Shown here piece by piece: positions 8,641 through 16,870 of a stretch of 64,000 nt of DNA; within the stretch, counting starts at the first letter, position 1, and each line of letters begins with the position of its first letter. The DNA is taken from contig JBCDLX010000007.1 in the NCBI GenBank assembly GCA_038744785.1, forward strand, positions 1 to 64,000. The letters are read 5' to 3'. The translations under genes and the position numbers were made by a program. A model generated the notes under the pieces. That model was given only the letters and a program-made list of their open reading frames with translations. It searched no databases and was not told the DNA's origin. Source of the DNA: Ovoidimarina sp038744785. Its GTDB lineage: Bacteria > Pseudomonadota > Alphaproteobacteria > Rhodobacterales > Rhodobacteraceae.

Positions 8641-9534
8641 ATGACCATTCGCATTGGGAATGCGCCATGCTCTTGGGGTGTCGAATTTGCGGGTGATTCC
8701 CGCAATCCGCCGTGGCGTGATGTCCTGAAGGACTGCGCGGAAGCCGGGTACACAGGCATCGAGCTTGGGCCCGTGGGCTTCATGCCCGAAGACCCTGCGA
8801 TGCTGTCCGAAGCACTGGCAGAGCATTCGCTAGAGCTTATTGGCGGTGTGGTTTTCCGCGCGTTTCACGACCCAGACCAATGGGACGATGTGCTGGATGG
8901 ATCCGTTCGGACGTGCAGGGGACTGGTCGCGCACGGTGCGCAGCATCTTGTGCTGATCGATTCAATTTCGCCCCGGCGCGCTCCGACGGCAGGACGGTTC
9001 GATGCGGCCGAGAAAATGGAGCCGGGTGAGTGGCGGGCCTATCGCGACAGGATCGCGCATGTGGCCAGGATGGGAGCCGAGGAGTACGGCCTGACGGTCG
9101 GCATCCATGCGCACGCCGCAGGGTTCATGGATTTCGAGCCGGAACTTGAACGTCTTTTGGATGAGGTGGACGAGAGCATCCTGAAGATTTGCTTTGATAC
9201 GGGCCACCATTCCTACGCAGGCTATGATCCTGTCGCCTTCATGCGCAGGCACATTGGCCGTATCTCCTATATGCATTTCAAAGATATCGACCCTGTGGTG
9301 AAGGCCGACGTGATCGCCAGGGGCACGGGGTTCTACGAGGCATGTGGACAAGGCATTTTCTGCAACCTTGGCCAAGGAGACGTGGATTTCCCGCATGTGC
9401 GAGAAATCCTGCTTGATGCGGGGTTCGAGGGGTGGTGCACGGTGGAGCAGGACTGTGACCCGTCGCTTCCCGATACTGATCCAATCAGGGACGCCAAGGC
9501 CAACCGGGCCTATCTGGCGTCGATCGGATTTTGA
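8641..9534 (+). CDS. iolE: Inosose dehydratase-like TIM-barrel protein (sugar phosphate isomerase/epimerase family)
   Basis: The 297-residue AP-endonuclease-2/xylose-isomerase-like TIM barrel opens with IGNAPCSWGVEF and continues with PPWRDVLKDCAEAGYTGIELGPVGFMP. It keeps metal-ligand segments such as VGIHAHAAGF, CFDTGHHSYAGYDP and YMHFKDID, plus a GQGDVDFP stretch. Similar proteins are annotated as inosose dehydratases. As this is the only such barrel in an otherwise complete inositol locus, it probably dehydrates 2-keto-myo-inositol to the trihydroxycyclohexanedione used by IolD. It differs from textbook IolE, whose N-terminus is of the IAPIGWxNDD type, so an isomerase role is also possible. 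A TAGGAAAGGG precedes the ATG, and the stop is 11 bp before the next start. Confidence 0.8.
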   Translation: MTIRIGNAPCSWGVEFAGDSRNPPWRDVLKDCAEAGYTGIELGPVGFMPEDPAMLSEALAEHSLELIGGVVFRAFHDPDQWDDVLDGSVRTCRGLVAHGAQHLVLIDSISPRRAPTAGRFDAAEKMEPGEWRAYRDRIAHVARMGAEEYGLTVGIHAHAAGFMDFEPELERLLDEVDESILKICFDTGHHSYAGYDPVAFMRRHIGRISYMHFKDIDPVVKADVIARGTGFYEACGQGIFCNLGQGDVDFPHVREILLDAGFEGWCTVEQDCDPSLPDTDPIRDAKANRAYLASIGF

Positions 9535-9545
9535 TGGAGCGCGCG

Positions 9546-10706
9546 ATGACGAACAAGCTGAAATGGGGCATGATCGGCGGCGGCGAAGGCAGTCAGATCG
9601 GACCAGCTCACCGGTTAGGGTCGCAAGCAGACGGCAATTTCGCATTTGTTGCCTCCGCTTTAGATATCGATGCTGAAAAGGGTCGGGCCTACGCGCAGTC
9701 GCTTGGGGTGCCTGCCGACCGCGCCTACGGAAACTGGCAAGAGATGCTTGCGGGCGAACGTAATCGCGACGACAGGATCGACTTGGTCACGGTCGCGACT
9801 CCGAATGCAACGCATTTTGAGATAACCAAGGCGTTTCTGGAAGAAGGGTTCAACGTTCTTTGCGAAAAGCCCATGACCATGACCGTCGGAGAAGGCGAAG
9901 AAATCGTTCGTGTCGCCGAAGCTTCTGGTAAGATTTGTGCGGTGAACTATTGCTACAGTGCCTATCCGATGGTTCGGCACATGCGATCGCTCGTTACGTC
10001 GGGAGCGCTGGGAGCGATCCGGCTGGTGGTTGCCAGTTTCTCGCACGGGCACCATGCGGACGCACGCGATCAGGACAATCCGCGTGTACGTTGGCGCTAT
10101 GATCCCGCTCAGGCTGGGGTTTCCGGTCAGATGGCCGATTGCGGTATCCATGCCCTGCATTTGGCAAGCTTCATCTTGGGTGACGAAGTGGCGACGTTGC
10201 AGGCGGATTTCGCGTCCTGCGTCCCAGGGCGCGAGCTGGAAGACGATGCCATGGTAAACTTCAGGACCGAGCGTGGCACGGTCGGGCGGCTTTGGACATC
10301 GACCGTCGCAATCGGGCGTCAGCATGGGCTCGACATCCAGGTTTACGGCGAGCAGGGCGGAATGCGCTGGGCGCAAGAACAGCCGAACCAGGTCTATTTT
10401 CAAAGGCTTGGTGGACGGACCGAAATACTGGAGAAAGGAGACGCGGACCTCTCCGAAGATGCCGCCCGGCTGTCCCGGGTGGTGATCGGGTCGCCGGAAG
10501 GTTTTCCGATGGCGGTCGCCAACATCTATGTCGATCTGGCAGAGGCGATCCGGGCCGCAGAGGCCGGTCAGGTCGCTTCGCCGGCAGCGGCGCTGTACCC
10601 CAAAGCGGCCGACGGTCTGCGGTCGATGGCTGCGGTCCACGCGGCTGTCGCATCCGCTGGATCTGATGGAAGCTGGATAGACGCGCGCCCGCCGATGTTC
10701 CGCTAG
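9546..10706 (+). CDS. Gfo/Idh/MocA-family oxidoreductase (inositol-locus dehydrogenase 3)
   Basis: The 386-residue protein has the GMIGGGEGSQIGPAHRLG Rossmann segment, EKPMTM with the conserved lysine, and DCGIHALHLASFIL as the catalytic region. It is distinct from both other Gfo/Idh proteins in the window and lacks the IolG signature. Related proteins act on inositols, glycosides or 3-keto sugars; here a role with inositol derivatives is inferred from position. Three starts are possible: TTG 9531, ATG 9534 (overlapping the iolE stop) and ATG 9546. I chose 9546 because TGGAG lies six bases upstream. Its TAG stop overlaps the convergent lacI stop in a shared CTAG. Confidence 0.83.
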   Translation: MTNKLKWGMIGGGEGSQIGPAHRLGSQADGNFAFVASALDIDAEKGRAYAQSLGVPADRAYGNWQEMLAGERNRDDRIDLVTVATPNATHFEITKAFLEEGFNVLCEKPMTMTVGEGEEIVRVAEASGKICAVNYCYSAYPMVRHMRSLVTSGALGAIRLVVASFSHGHHADARDQDNPRVRWRYDPAQAGVSGQMADCGIHALHLASFILGDEVATLQADFASCVPGRELEDDAMVNFRTERGTVGRLWTSTVAIGRQHGLDIQVYGEQGGMRWAQEQPNQVYFQRLGGRTEILEKGDADLSEDAARLSRVVIGSPEGFPMAVANIYVDLAEAIRAAEAGQVASPAAALYPKAADGLRSMAAVHAAVASAGSDGSWIDARPPMFR

Positions 10707-11713
10707 TCCGGTGATCTGGTTCGCGGGCGCAGTGTCGCCCGTTCGATCACCCTGCAGGGAAAAATCCTCGCTTCAGGATGGCGATCCGGGCGTTCAACCG
10801 TGCCAACCACAAGCTCTATCGAAGCCTCAATGATCTCACGAATAGGCTGGCGAATTGTTGTCAGATCAATGTTTTCCCAACCTGCCATTTCCATGTCGTT
10901 TAGGCCGATAAGCCCGATATCATCCGGTACCGACAGGCCGGCGCTTTGCACCGCGCTCAGTGCGCCCAATGCGATCACATCGTCGCCGCAAAAGTAAGCC
11001 TCGGCCCGGTCGGTCATCAGCTGTTTCATCATCTGCACGCGGCCTGCATCGAATGAGTATGCGGCGGCGTAGGCGACGCTGAAGTCGATTCCCGGTTCGG
11101 AATCAAGCCGGTCAATGAAACCAAGCGCCCGGTCTTGTGTGGATGTCGCAGATTCGGGCCCACCCAGAAACGCAACGCGCCGATAGCCCCGGGCGATCAG
11201 AGCCTCAGCCGCCATTCGGCCGCAGGCGATGTTGTCGATGCCAACCACGTGGACATGAGGGGATGTTGCGTAGCGACCAAATGAGTGCACCACCGGGACA
11301 CCGGCCGTCTTGAAGGCTTCGGCAAAGCTGGGCGGGAGCGTGGAAGACGCCACAATGACGCCATCGACCGAATACTGCCGAAGCATCTGGATCGAATTCC
11401 CTGGATCCGTCTCGTTGCTGAGGTTCACCAGAAGCGGACGCAGGCCGCGATCTTGTAGGCCACGAGTAAACAGATCGAACACCTCTAGGAACAGCGGATT
11501 GTGAAAATTGTTCGACACAAGTCCGATCAGCTTTGTCCGGCCGGTTGTCAGGCTGGAAGCAAGCGCGTTCGGGCTGTACCCTAACTCGTTCGCAGCCCGT
11601 TCGACCCTCGCTCGCGTCTTAACCGACACCGACGCGCCTTCCGTGAAAGTGCGCGAGACCGCAGAGCGTGAAACCCCGGCCCGTTCCGCTACATCCTTCA
11701 GTGTTATCGCCAT
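10703..11713 (-). CDS. LacI-family transcriptional regulator of the inositol locus
   Basis: The 336-residue repressor has the LacI helix-turn-helix and hinge (ITLKDVAERAGVSRSAVSRTFTEG, then NELGYSPNALASSL) in the first 60 residues. A periplasmic-binding-protein-like sensor domain follows. I placed the start at ATG 11713, the position giving the canonical MAITLKDVA N-terminus; an AGGA lies just upstream, and the frame continuing to 11812 would run into the operator. It lies between the two inositol operons. Two identical palindromic sites (7468-7483 and 11807-11822) flank these operons, so it probably represses both and itself, with an inositol-derived inducer. Rhizobial IolR is RpiR-family, so control here appears to differ. 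Confidence 0.9.
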   Translation of the reverse strand: MAITLKDVAERAGVSRSAVSRTFTEGASVSVKTRARVERAANELGYSPNALASSLTTGRTKLIGLVSNNFHNPLFLEVFDLFTRGLQDRGLRPLLVNLSNETDPGNSIQMLRQYSVDGVIVASSTLPPSFAEAFKTAGVPVVHSFGRYATSPHVHVVGIDNIACGRMAAEALIARGYRRVAFLGGPESATSTQDRALGFIDRLDSEPGIDFSVAYAAAYSFDAGRVQMMKQLMTDRAEAYFCGDDVIALGALSAVQSAGLSVPDDIGLIGLNDMEMAGWENIDLTTIRQPIREIIEASIELVVGTVERPDRHPEARIFPCRVIERATLRPRTRSPD

Positions 11714-11806
11714 TCGGTCCTGCATTCCCGGCGGGCTGTGCCGCACCTTCTGTATCCTATCATTTCTCGCGAAAGGATGGGCGAGGACGAGAATTATTGC
11801 AACCGG

Positions 11807-11822
11807 TTGCAAAATTCACAGA
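11807..11822. promoter_or_regulatory. Perfect 16-bp LacI-type operator, site 2
   Basis: This is an exact second copy of TTGCAACCGGTTGCAA. It lies in the divergent promoter region 94 bp upstream of the lacI start and 73 bp upstream of the transporter binding-protein start. The position suits autoregulation plus repression of the transporter operon. Confidence 0.87.
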
Positions 11823-11895
11823 TCGGCGCTACCGTTTGCGCAAGGTAGACGGGCGCGGGCCCGCGAAAGCCTTGCGAGACACTTGGGAGGTCAAC

Positions 11896-12843
11896 ATGAA
11901 ATCACTACTTGCATCCGTCGCAATCGGCGTCGGCGTTGCAACTGCACCAGTCGTTGCGACAGCGGATGGTCACGAATCGCTCAGCTACGTTCTGGTAAGT
12001 CATGCGCCCGACAGCGACACGTGGTGGAATACGATCAAAAACGGTATCGCTCTGGCCGGCGAACAGGTTGGCGTAGAAGTCGAGTACCGCAACCCGCCCA
12101 CCGGCGATATCGCCGACATGGCCCGGATCATTGAACAGGCGGCCGCATCTGGTCCGGACGGGATCATCACGACGCTTGCCGACTTCGACGTTCTGAAGGG
12201 TCCGATCATGAATGCTGTCGATCAAGGCATCGACGTGATCATCATGAATACTGGCACGCCGGATCAGGCACGCGAAGTGGGCGCGCTAATGTATGTCGGT
12301 CAGCCGGAGTATGATGCAGGCTTTGCCGCTGGTCAGCGCGCTGCGAGCGAAGGTGTGACCAAGTTCCTGTGCGTGAACCACGCCATTCAGCAGCCCACCG
12401 TAGGCGAGCGCTGCCGGGGCTATGCCGACGGGCTGGGCATCGAGCTTGGCGACGCGATGATGGATTCAGGGACTGACCCTGCGGAAATCAAAAACAAGGT
12501 CATGGCGTACCTGTCTGCCAACGAGGATGTCGATGGCGTTTTGACACTAGGCCCAGTTTCAGCCGACCCGACCATCGCAGCACTCGACGAGATGGGACTT
12601 GCGGGCGAGATTCATTTCGGCACGTTCGACCTTGGCGAAGAGATCGTAAAGGCGATCAAAGGTGGCACGATCAAGTGGGGCATCGACCAGCAGCCCTTCC
12701 TGCAGGCCTATCTGCCGGTTGTCGTCCTTGCCAATTGGGACCGCTACGGTGTGCTTCCGGGCAACAATATCAACTCGGGACCCGGGTTCGTCACCGCTGA
12801 CGGCCTGACCAAAGTCGAGGCATTCGCGGGCGAATACCGCTAA
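11896..12843 (+). CDS. Sugar ABC transporter substrate-binding protein (probable inositol or inositol derivative)
   Basis: The 315-residue protein begins with an export signal (MKSLLASVAIGVGVATAPVVATADG) and continues as a Peripl_BP_4-type sugar-binding protein. Its domain order is ribose/inositol-binding-protein-like: DTWWNTIKNGIALAGEQVGV, an NTGTPDQAREVG stretch, then GTFDLGEEIVKAIKGG. GGGAGG sits 5 bp before the ATG. It heads the LacI-controlled transporter operon, followed by permease, ATPase, dioxygenase and iolB. That placement makes an inositol or methylated inositol the likely ligand; galactose/ribose-type ligands remain possible because binding residues cannot be assigned by eye. Confidence 0.9.
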   Translation: MKSLLASVAIGVGVATAPVVATADGHESLSYVLVSHAPDSDTWWNTIKNGIALAGEQVGVEVEYRNPPTGDIADMARIIEQAAASGPDGIITTLADFDVLKGPIMNAVDQGIDVIIMNTGTPDQAREVGALMYVGQPEYDAGFAAGQRAASEGVTKFLCVNHAIQQPTVGERCRGYADGLGIELGDAMMDSGTDPAEIKNKVMAYLSANEDVDGVLTLGPVSADPTIAALDEMGLAGEIHFGTFDLGEEIVKAIKGGTIKWGIDQQPFLQAYLPVVVLANWDRYGVLPGNNINSGPGFVTADGLTKVEAFAGEYR

Positions 12844-12853
12844 TCCTGAACCC

Positions 12854-12900
12854 GGGGTGCGCGCGCGCATGCAGCGGGCAGACCGCCGCGCGCGCGCCCC
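12854..12900 (+). promoter_or_regulatory. Stable stem-loop between binding protein and permease genes
   Basis: Bases 12854-12867 pair with 12887-12900, giving a 14-bp very GC-rich stem with one G-U pair and a loop of 19 bases. No clean T-run follows directly. Such structures commonly protect the upstream binding-protein mRNA so it is expressed above the membrane components. Confidence 0.65.
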
Positions 12901-12934
12901 GAACCTTTTCCAAATAAAATCCAGGGGGCGCGAG

Positions 12935-14050
12935 ATGGCTGAAGCTGCCGCGACCGGGGACGAAAGAGTCAAGGAAATCTCCGCATGGCGCCGGGCGCTG
13001 ATCCGCCCGGAACTTGGGGGGATGTGCGGCACCGTCCTCGTATTCTTTTTCTTTCTTCTGACAGCGTTCGACAGCGGCATGTTTGCGCCGCAGGGGATCA
13101 TGAACTGGACGACGGTCTCGGCCCAATTCATGATCATTGCTGTGGGGGCCTGTCTGCTAATGATCGCGGGCGAATTCGACCTGTCCGTTGGTTCGATGAT
13201 CGGGTTTGCGGGCATGATGATCGCGGTCTTCGGCGTCGTTTTGGGCTGGCCGATGTGGATGGCGATCGTGATCACTTTCGTGATGTGCGTGTCGATCGGT
13301 GCGCTGAACGGCTGGATTGTGATCAAGACGGGGCTGCCAAGCTTTATCGTGACACTGGCGTTCCTGTTCATCCTGCGCGGGTTCACGATCTACATCCCGC
13401 AGACGGTCGAAAGCAAAACCATCATTGGCGGGATCCGTGACGCGGCCGAGGGCGATTGGCTTGCACCGATCTTTGGCAGCAAGATTGCGCAGGGTATGTT
13501 CCAGTGGCTTGGTGACGCAGGCTTGATCGAAACGTTTTCGCGCGGGAACCGCGCCGGCCAGCCGGTTGTCGATGGCATCCCCATGCTGGTCATCTGGGCG
13601 ATCATCCTTATCATTTTTGGCCACGTGCTTTTGACGCGCACACGATTCGGAAACTGGATATTTGCATCGGGTGGTGATGCCGAAGCGGCTCGAAACTCGG
13701 GTGTTCCGGTGGACCGTGTGAAAATACTGATGTTCATGTTCACCGCCTTCTGCGCAACGGTGTTTGCCACGTGCCAGGTGATGGAGTTCGGTTCTGCCGG
13801 CGCGGATCGGGGCCTTCTGAAAGAGTTTGAGGCAATTATTGCGGTCGTCATCGGCGGGGCCCTGCTGACCGGCGGATACGGGTCTGTCCTTGGGGCGGCG
13901 CTTGGTGCGCTGATCTTCGGTGTCGTGCAACAGGGCCTGTTCTTTGCGGGCGTTGAAAGCTCGCTCTTCCGGGTCTTCTTGGGGGTCATCCTCCTCGGTG
14001 CTGTGGTGCTGAACACATACATTCGCCGTATGATCACGGGGGAGAGGTGA
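12935..14050 (+). CDS. Sugar ABC transporter permease
   Basis: This 371-residue inner-membrane permease of the ribose/xylose (BPD_transp_2) class has about nine or ten hydrophobic segments. Family features include MLIAGEFDLSVGSMIGFAGM (the EAA-like region with the conserved DLSVG), GWIVIKTGLPSFIVTLAFLFILRG and GGDAEAARNSGVPVDRVK. The ATG at 12935 follows CCAGGGGGCG; an earlier in-frame start at 12857 would fall inside the stem-loop and adds a basic, non-conserved leader. It acts with the binding protein upstream and the ATPase, whose start is one base after this stop. Confidence 0.92.
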   Translation: MAEAAATGDERVKEISAWRRALIRPELGGMCGTVLVFFFFLLTAFDSGMFAPQGIMNWTTVSAQFMIIAVGACLLMIAGEFDLSVGSMIGFAGMMIAVFGVVLGWPMWMAIVITFVMCVSIGALNGWIVIKTGLPSFIVTLAFLFILRGFTIYIPQTVESKTIIGGIRDAAEGDWLAPIFGSKIAQGMFQWLGDAGLIETFSRGNRAGQPVVDGIPMLVIWAIILIIFGHVLLTRTRFGNWIFASGGDAEAARNSGVPVDRVKILMFMFTAFCATVFATCQVMEFGSAGADRGLLKEFEAIIAVVIGGALLTGGYGSVLGAALGALIFGVVQQGLFFAGVESSLFRVFLGVILLGAVVLNTYIRRMITGER

Positions 14051-14051
14051 G

Positions 14052-14846
14052 ATGAACACACGCACGACCCACGAACCCATCATCCAGATGAAGAACATCG
14101 AGAAGCACTTTGGTCGCGTCATTGCGCTCGCAGGCGTGTCGGTCGATGTCTATCCCGGCGAATGCCATTGCCTACTGGGCGACAACGGTGCGGGAAAGTC
14201 GACCTTCATCAAGACGATGTCGGGCGTTCACAAACCGACATCAGGAGAAATCCTGTTCGAAGGCCAGCCGATGCACTTCAACGATCCGCGTGACGCGATG
14301 GAGGCGGGGATCGCAACGGTGCACCAGCACTTGGCGATGATCCCCCTGATGTCGGTCAGCCGGAATTTTTTCATGGGCAACGAACCCGTAAAGAAAATCG
14401 CCGGGCTAAGCTTCTTCGATCACGACTTCGCCAACAAGGTAACTATGGACGAGATGCGCAAGATGGGGATCAACCTGCGCGGGCCCGATCAGGCCGTTGG
14501 CACGCTGTCGGGCGGCGAACGCCAGACGGTTGCAATCAGTCGCGCGGTCTACTTCGGCGCCAAAGTGCTGATCCTTGACGAACCGACATCTGCGCTTGGG
14601 GTGCGCCAAACGTCCAACGTGCTGGCGACGATCGATAAGGTTCGCAAACAGAATGTTGCCGTTGTGTTTATCACCCACAACGTCCGCCATGCGTTGGCTG
14701 TGGGCGACCGGTTCACCGTTTTGAATCGCGGTAAGACACTGGGAACGGCGCAGCGCGGCCAGATCACGCCTGACGAGTTGCAGGATATGATGGCTGGCGG
14801 GCAGGAACTGGCACAGCTTGAAGGGTCGCTCGGCGGCACCGTCTAA
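14052..14846 (+). CDS. Sugar ABC transporter ATP-binding protein (single domain)
   Basis: The 264-residue ATPase has Walker A GDNGAGKST, the Q-loop region TVHQHLAMIP, the signature LSGGERQ and Walker B VLILDEPTSALG, with a switch histidine in FITHNVRH. It carries one ABC domain, about half the length of RbsA/XylG-type tandem ATPases, so it presumably works as a homodimer. That is the same architecture as FrcA at 33528-34304. It energises the adjacent permease and is followed after 28 bp by the dioxygenase gene. Confidence 0.93.
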   Translation: MNTRTTHEPIIQMKNIEKHFGRVIALAGVSVDVYPGECHCLLGDNGAGKSTFIKTMSGVHKPTSGEILFEGQPMHFNDPRDAMEAGIATVHQHLAMIPLMSVSRNFFMGNEPVKKIAGLSFFDHDFANKVTMDEMRKMGINLRGPDQAVGTLSGGERQTVAISRAVYFGAKVLILDEPTSALGVRQTSNVLATIDKVRKQNVAVVFITHNVRHALAVGDRFTVLNRGKTLGTAQRGQITPDELQDMMAGGQELAQLEGSLGGTV

Positions 14847-14874
14847 TCCTATTTTCGTTACGCAGGAGTAACCT

Positions 14875-16038
14875 ATGGACGGCGCATACTTCGACATCGA
14901 CGGGGCGTCGCTTGCGGCGTTTCGCGAGATAACGCAGCGTTCCCTTGATCCTGGGGCGCTTACATTTGCCGCTGAGATTGTGAAGAACGTCCCAGTCTAT
15001 GACGTTGCAGCCCTTCAGGCGAATTTGCACGATCCTGAGCGGAAGCGGACCTTGATGGGCGAATGGGCGACGGTCCTTGGCCACCTTTCCGGAGTGCTCG
15101 TTCTGCGAGGGGCCTTGCCGAACGCCGCTTTGGTCGATGCTGTGACCGAGGTTTATCAGCGTATTATCGCCCGCGAGAAGGCAGACGCGGGCGCAAAAGC
15201 CGATCACTTCGCCGCCGCCGGTGCGAACGACCGCGTCTGGAACGCGCTTCAAAAGCTTTGCGAAGAAGATCCCGATCTTTTTGCCAGGTACTTTGGCAAT
15301 CCTGCGATTTCGGCGGTGTGCGAGGCGTGGCTTGGCCCTGCCTATCAGATGACGGCCCAGATCAACCTGGTGCGCCCCGGGGGGCAGGCCCAAGAGGCGC
15401 ATCGTGACTATCACCTGGGGTTTCAAACTGCTGAGGTAGCAGGCCGGTTCCCGGCCCATGCCCATGATCTGTCCGCTGTTATGACGTTGCAGGGCGGGAT
15501 TGCCCATTGCGACATGCCGGTCGAAAGCGGGCCGACCAAGCTTCTGCCATTTTCACAGCTCTACCGCCCCGGCTACATGGCCTATCGGCGCGACGATTTT
15601 CGAGCCTACTTCGAAGAGGCGCATGTGCAACTGCCCCTGACGAAAGGCGATGCAATTTTCTTCAACCCTGCATTGTTCCATGCAGCGGGTGAAAATAGCA
15701 GCGCAGGTATTCAGCGTATGGCCAATCTTCTGCAGATTTCTTCGGCATTTGGCCGCGCAATGGAAACCGTGGATCGCGAAGGGATGTGCAGAGCGCTTTA
15801 TCCCGCAGTCCAGAACCTTGCAGCATCCGGGAGTATGGATCCAGCCGAGGTCGAAGCGGCGATCGCGGCGTCCGCGGAAGGGTACTCGTTCCCGACCAAT
15901 CTGGATAGCGACCCGCCGAAAGGCGGGCTTGCGCCGGAAACCCAGGCGGGGCTTTTCCGGCGGGCCTTGGCCGAAGGAATGTCAGCCGACGAATTTGAAA
16001 CCGAGCTGACGCGACAGACAGCGCGCCGAGCGGCCTGA
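14875..16038 (+). CDS. Phytanoyl-CoA dioxygenase (PhyH)-family Fe(II)/2-oxoglutarate oxygenase
   Basis: The 387-residue double-stranded beta-helix oxygenase has the facial triad visible as H176-x-D178 (EAHRDY) and H269 (FFNPALFHAAGEN). An arginine about 12 residues on (R281 in GIQRMANLLQ) is placed to bind 2-oxoglutarate. Enzymes of this family hydroxylate or oxidatively dealkylate small molecules. It is embedded in the inositol transporter/iolB operon (28 bp after the ATPase, 16 bp before iolB; CAGGAG ribosome site). A job such as O-demethylating imported methyl-inositols is an attractive but untested inference. The length is longer than the 290-residue human PhyH core, with a C-terminal helical extension. 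Confidence 0.85.
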   Translation: MDGAYFDIDGASLAAFREITQRSLDPGALTFAAEIVKNVPVYDVAALQANLHDPERKRTLMGEWATVLGHLSGVLVLRGALPNAALVDAVTEVYQRIIAREKADAGAKADHFAAAGANDRVWNALQKLCEEDPDLFARYFGNPAISAVCEAWLGPAYQMTAQINLVRPGGQAQEAHRDYHLGFQTAEVAGRFPAHAHDLSAVMTLQGGIAHCDMPVESGPTKLLPFSQLYRPGYMAYRRDDFRAYFEEAHVQLPLTKGDAIFFNPALFHAAGENSSAGIQRMANLLQISSAFGRAMETVDREGMCRALYPAVQNLAASGSMDPAEVEAAIAASAEGYSFPTNLDSDPPKGGLAPETQAGLFRRALAEGMSADEFETELTRQTARRAA

Positions 16039-16054
16039 GATCCAAGGAAAAGAA

Positions 16055-16864
16055 ATGTCCGATCTCCGCGTCCGTCCCAGGGGTGCCTCTGGCCAAACCC
16101 ACGCGATCTCGCCAGAAACGGCAGGCTGGGGATACGTCGGATTTGATCTTTATCGGCTCGCACCGGGTGAAAGCGCGCGCGCTGAAACGCGATCGCGAGA
16201 AGCTATCCTTGTTCTTGTCGAAGGCAAGGCTGACGTTGGCGCGGGCGACACATCGTTCGGTGAGCTTGGCGACCGGATGGATGTGTTTGAACGGACGCCG
16301 CCCCATTGTGTCTACGTGCCCGGTGGAAGCGACTGGCACGCGACGGCCACGACCGCCTGCACCCTTGCGGTTTGCACGGCGCCCGGAACCGGGGACCGGC
16401 CCGCGCAGATTATCGGGCCAAAAGGCATAGCGCTGACCGAGCGGGGGACGGGCACCAACCTGCGCTACATCAACAATATCGCCATGGAAGATCGTGACGT
16501 GGCGGACCTTCTTCTTGTGACCGAGGTCTTCACGCCAGCGGGGCACTGGTCATCCTACCCACCGCACCGGCATGATGAGGATGATTTTCCGCGCATGACC
16601 TACCTTGAAGAGACCTATTACCATCGTCTCAACCCGGCGCAGGGCTTTGGGATCCAGCGTGTGTTCACCGAAGACGGCGTGCTTGATGAAACAATCTCGG
16701 TCGCCAATCACGACGTCGTTCTTGTTCCCCGCGGGCACCATCCCTGTGGTGCGCCTTATGGCTACGAAATGTACTATCTGAACGTTATGGCCGGCCCGAT
16801 GCGCAAGTGGCGCTTCAAGAACCATCCTGATCACGACTGGATCGCGCAACGCGACAGCGCGTAG
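16055..16864 (+). CDS. iolB: 5-deoxy-D-glucuronate isomerase (canonical IolB)
   Basis: This 269-residue bicupin isomerises 5-deoxyglucuronate to 5-dehydro-2-deoxygluconate, the IolC substrate. Canonical IolB blocks are all present: SSYPPHRHDEDDFPR, EETYYHRLNPAQGFGIQRVFTEDG, VVLVPRGHHPC and GYEMYYLNVMAGPMRKWRF, ending in HDWI. AAGGAAAAGAA precedes the ATG. It ends the LacI-controlled transporter operon rather than sitting with iolC/iolD, where a diverged paralogue occupies the usual place. It is convergent with the TRAP genes, 6 bp away. Confidence 0.95.
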   Translation: MSDLRVRPRGASGQTHAISPETAGWGYVGFDLYRLAPGESARAETRSREAILVLVEGKADVGAGDTSFGELGDRMDVFERTPPHCVYVPGGSDWHATATTACTLAVCTAPGTGDRPAQIIGPKGIALTERGTGTNLRYINNIAMEDRDVADLLLVTEVFTPAGHWSSYPPHRHDEDDFPRMTYLEETYYHRLNPAQGFGIQRVFTEDGVLDETISVANHDVVLVPRGHHPCGAPYGYEMYYLNVMAGPMRKWRFKNHPDHDWIAQRDSA

Positions 16865-16870
16865 GCCGTA

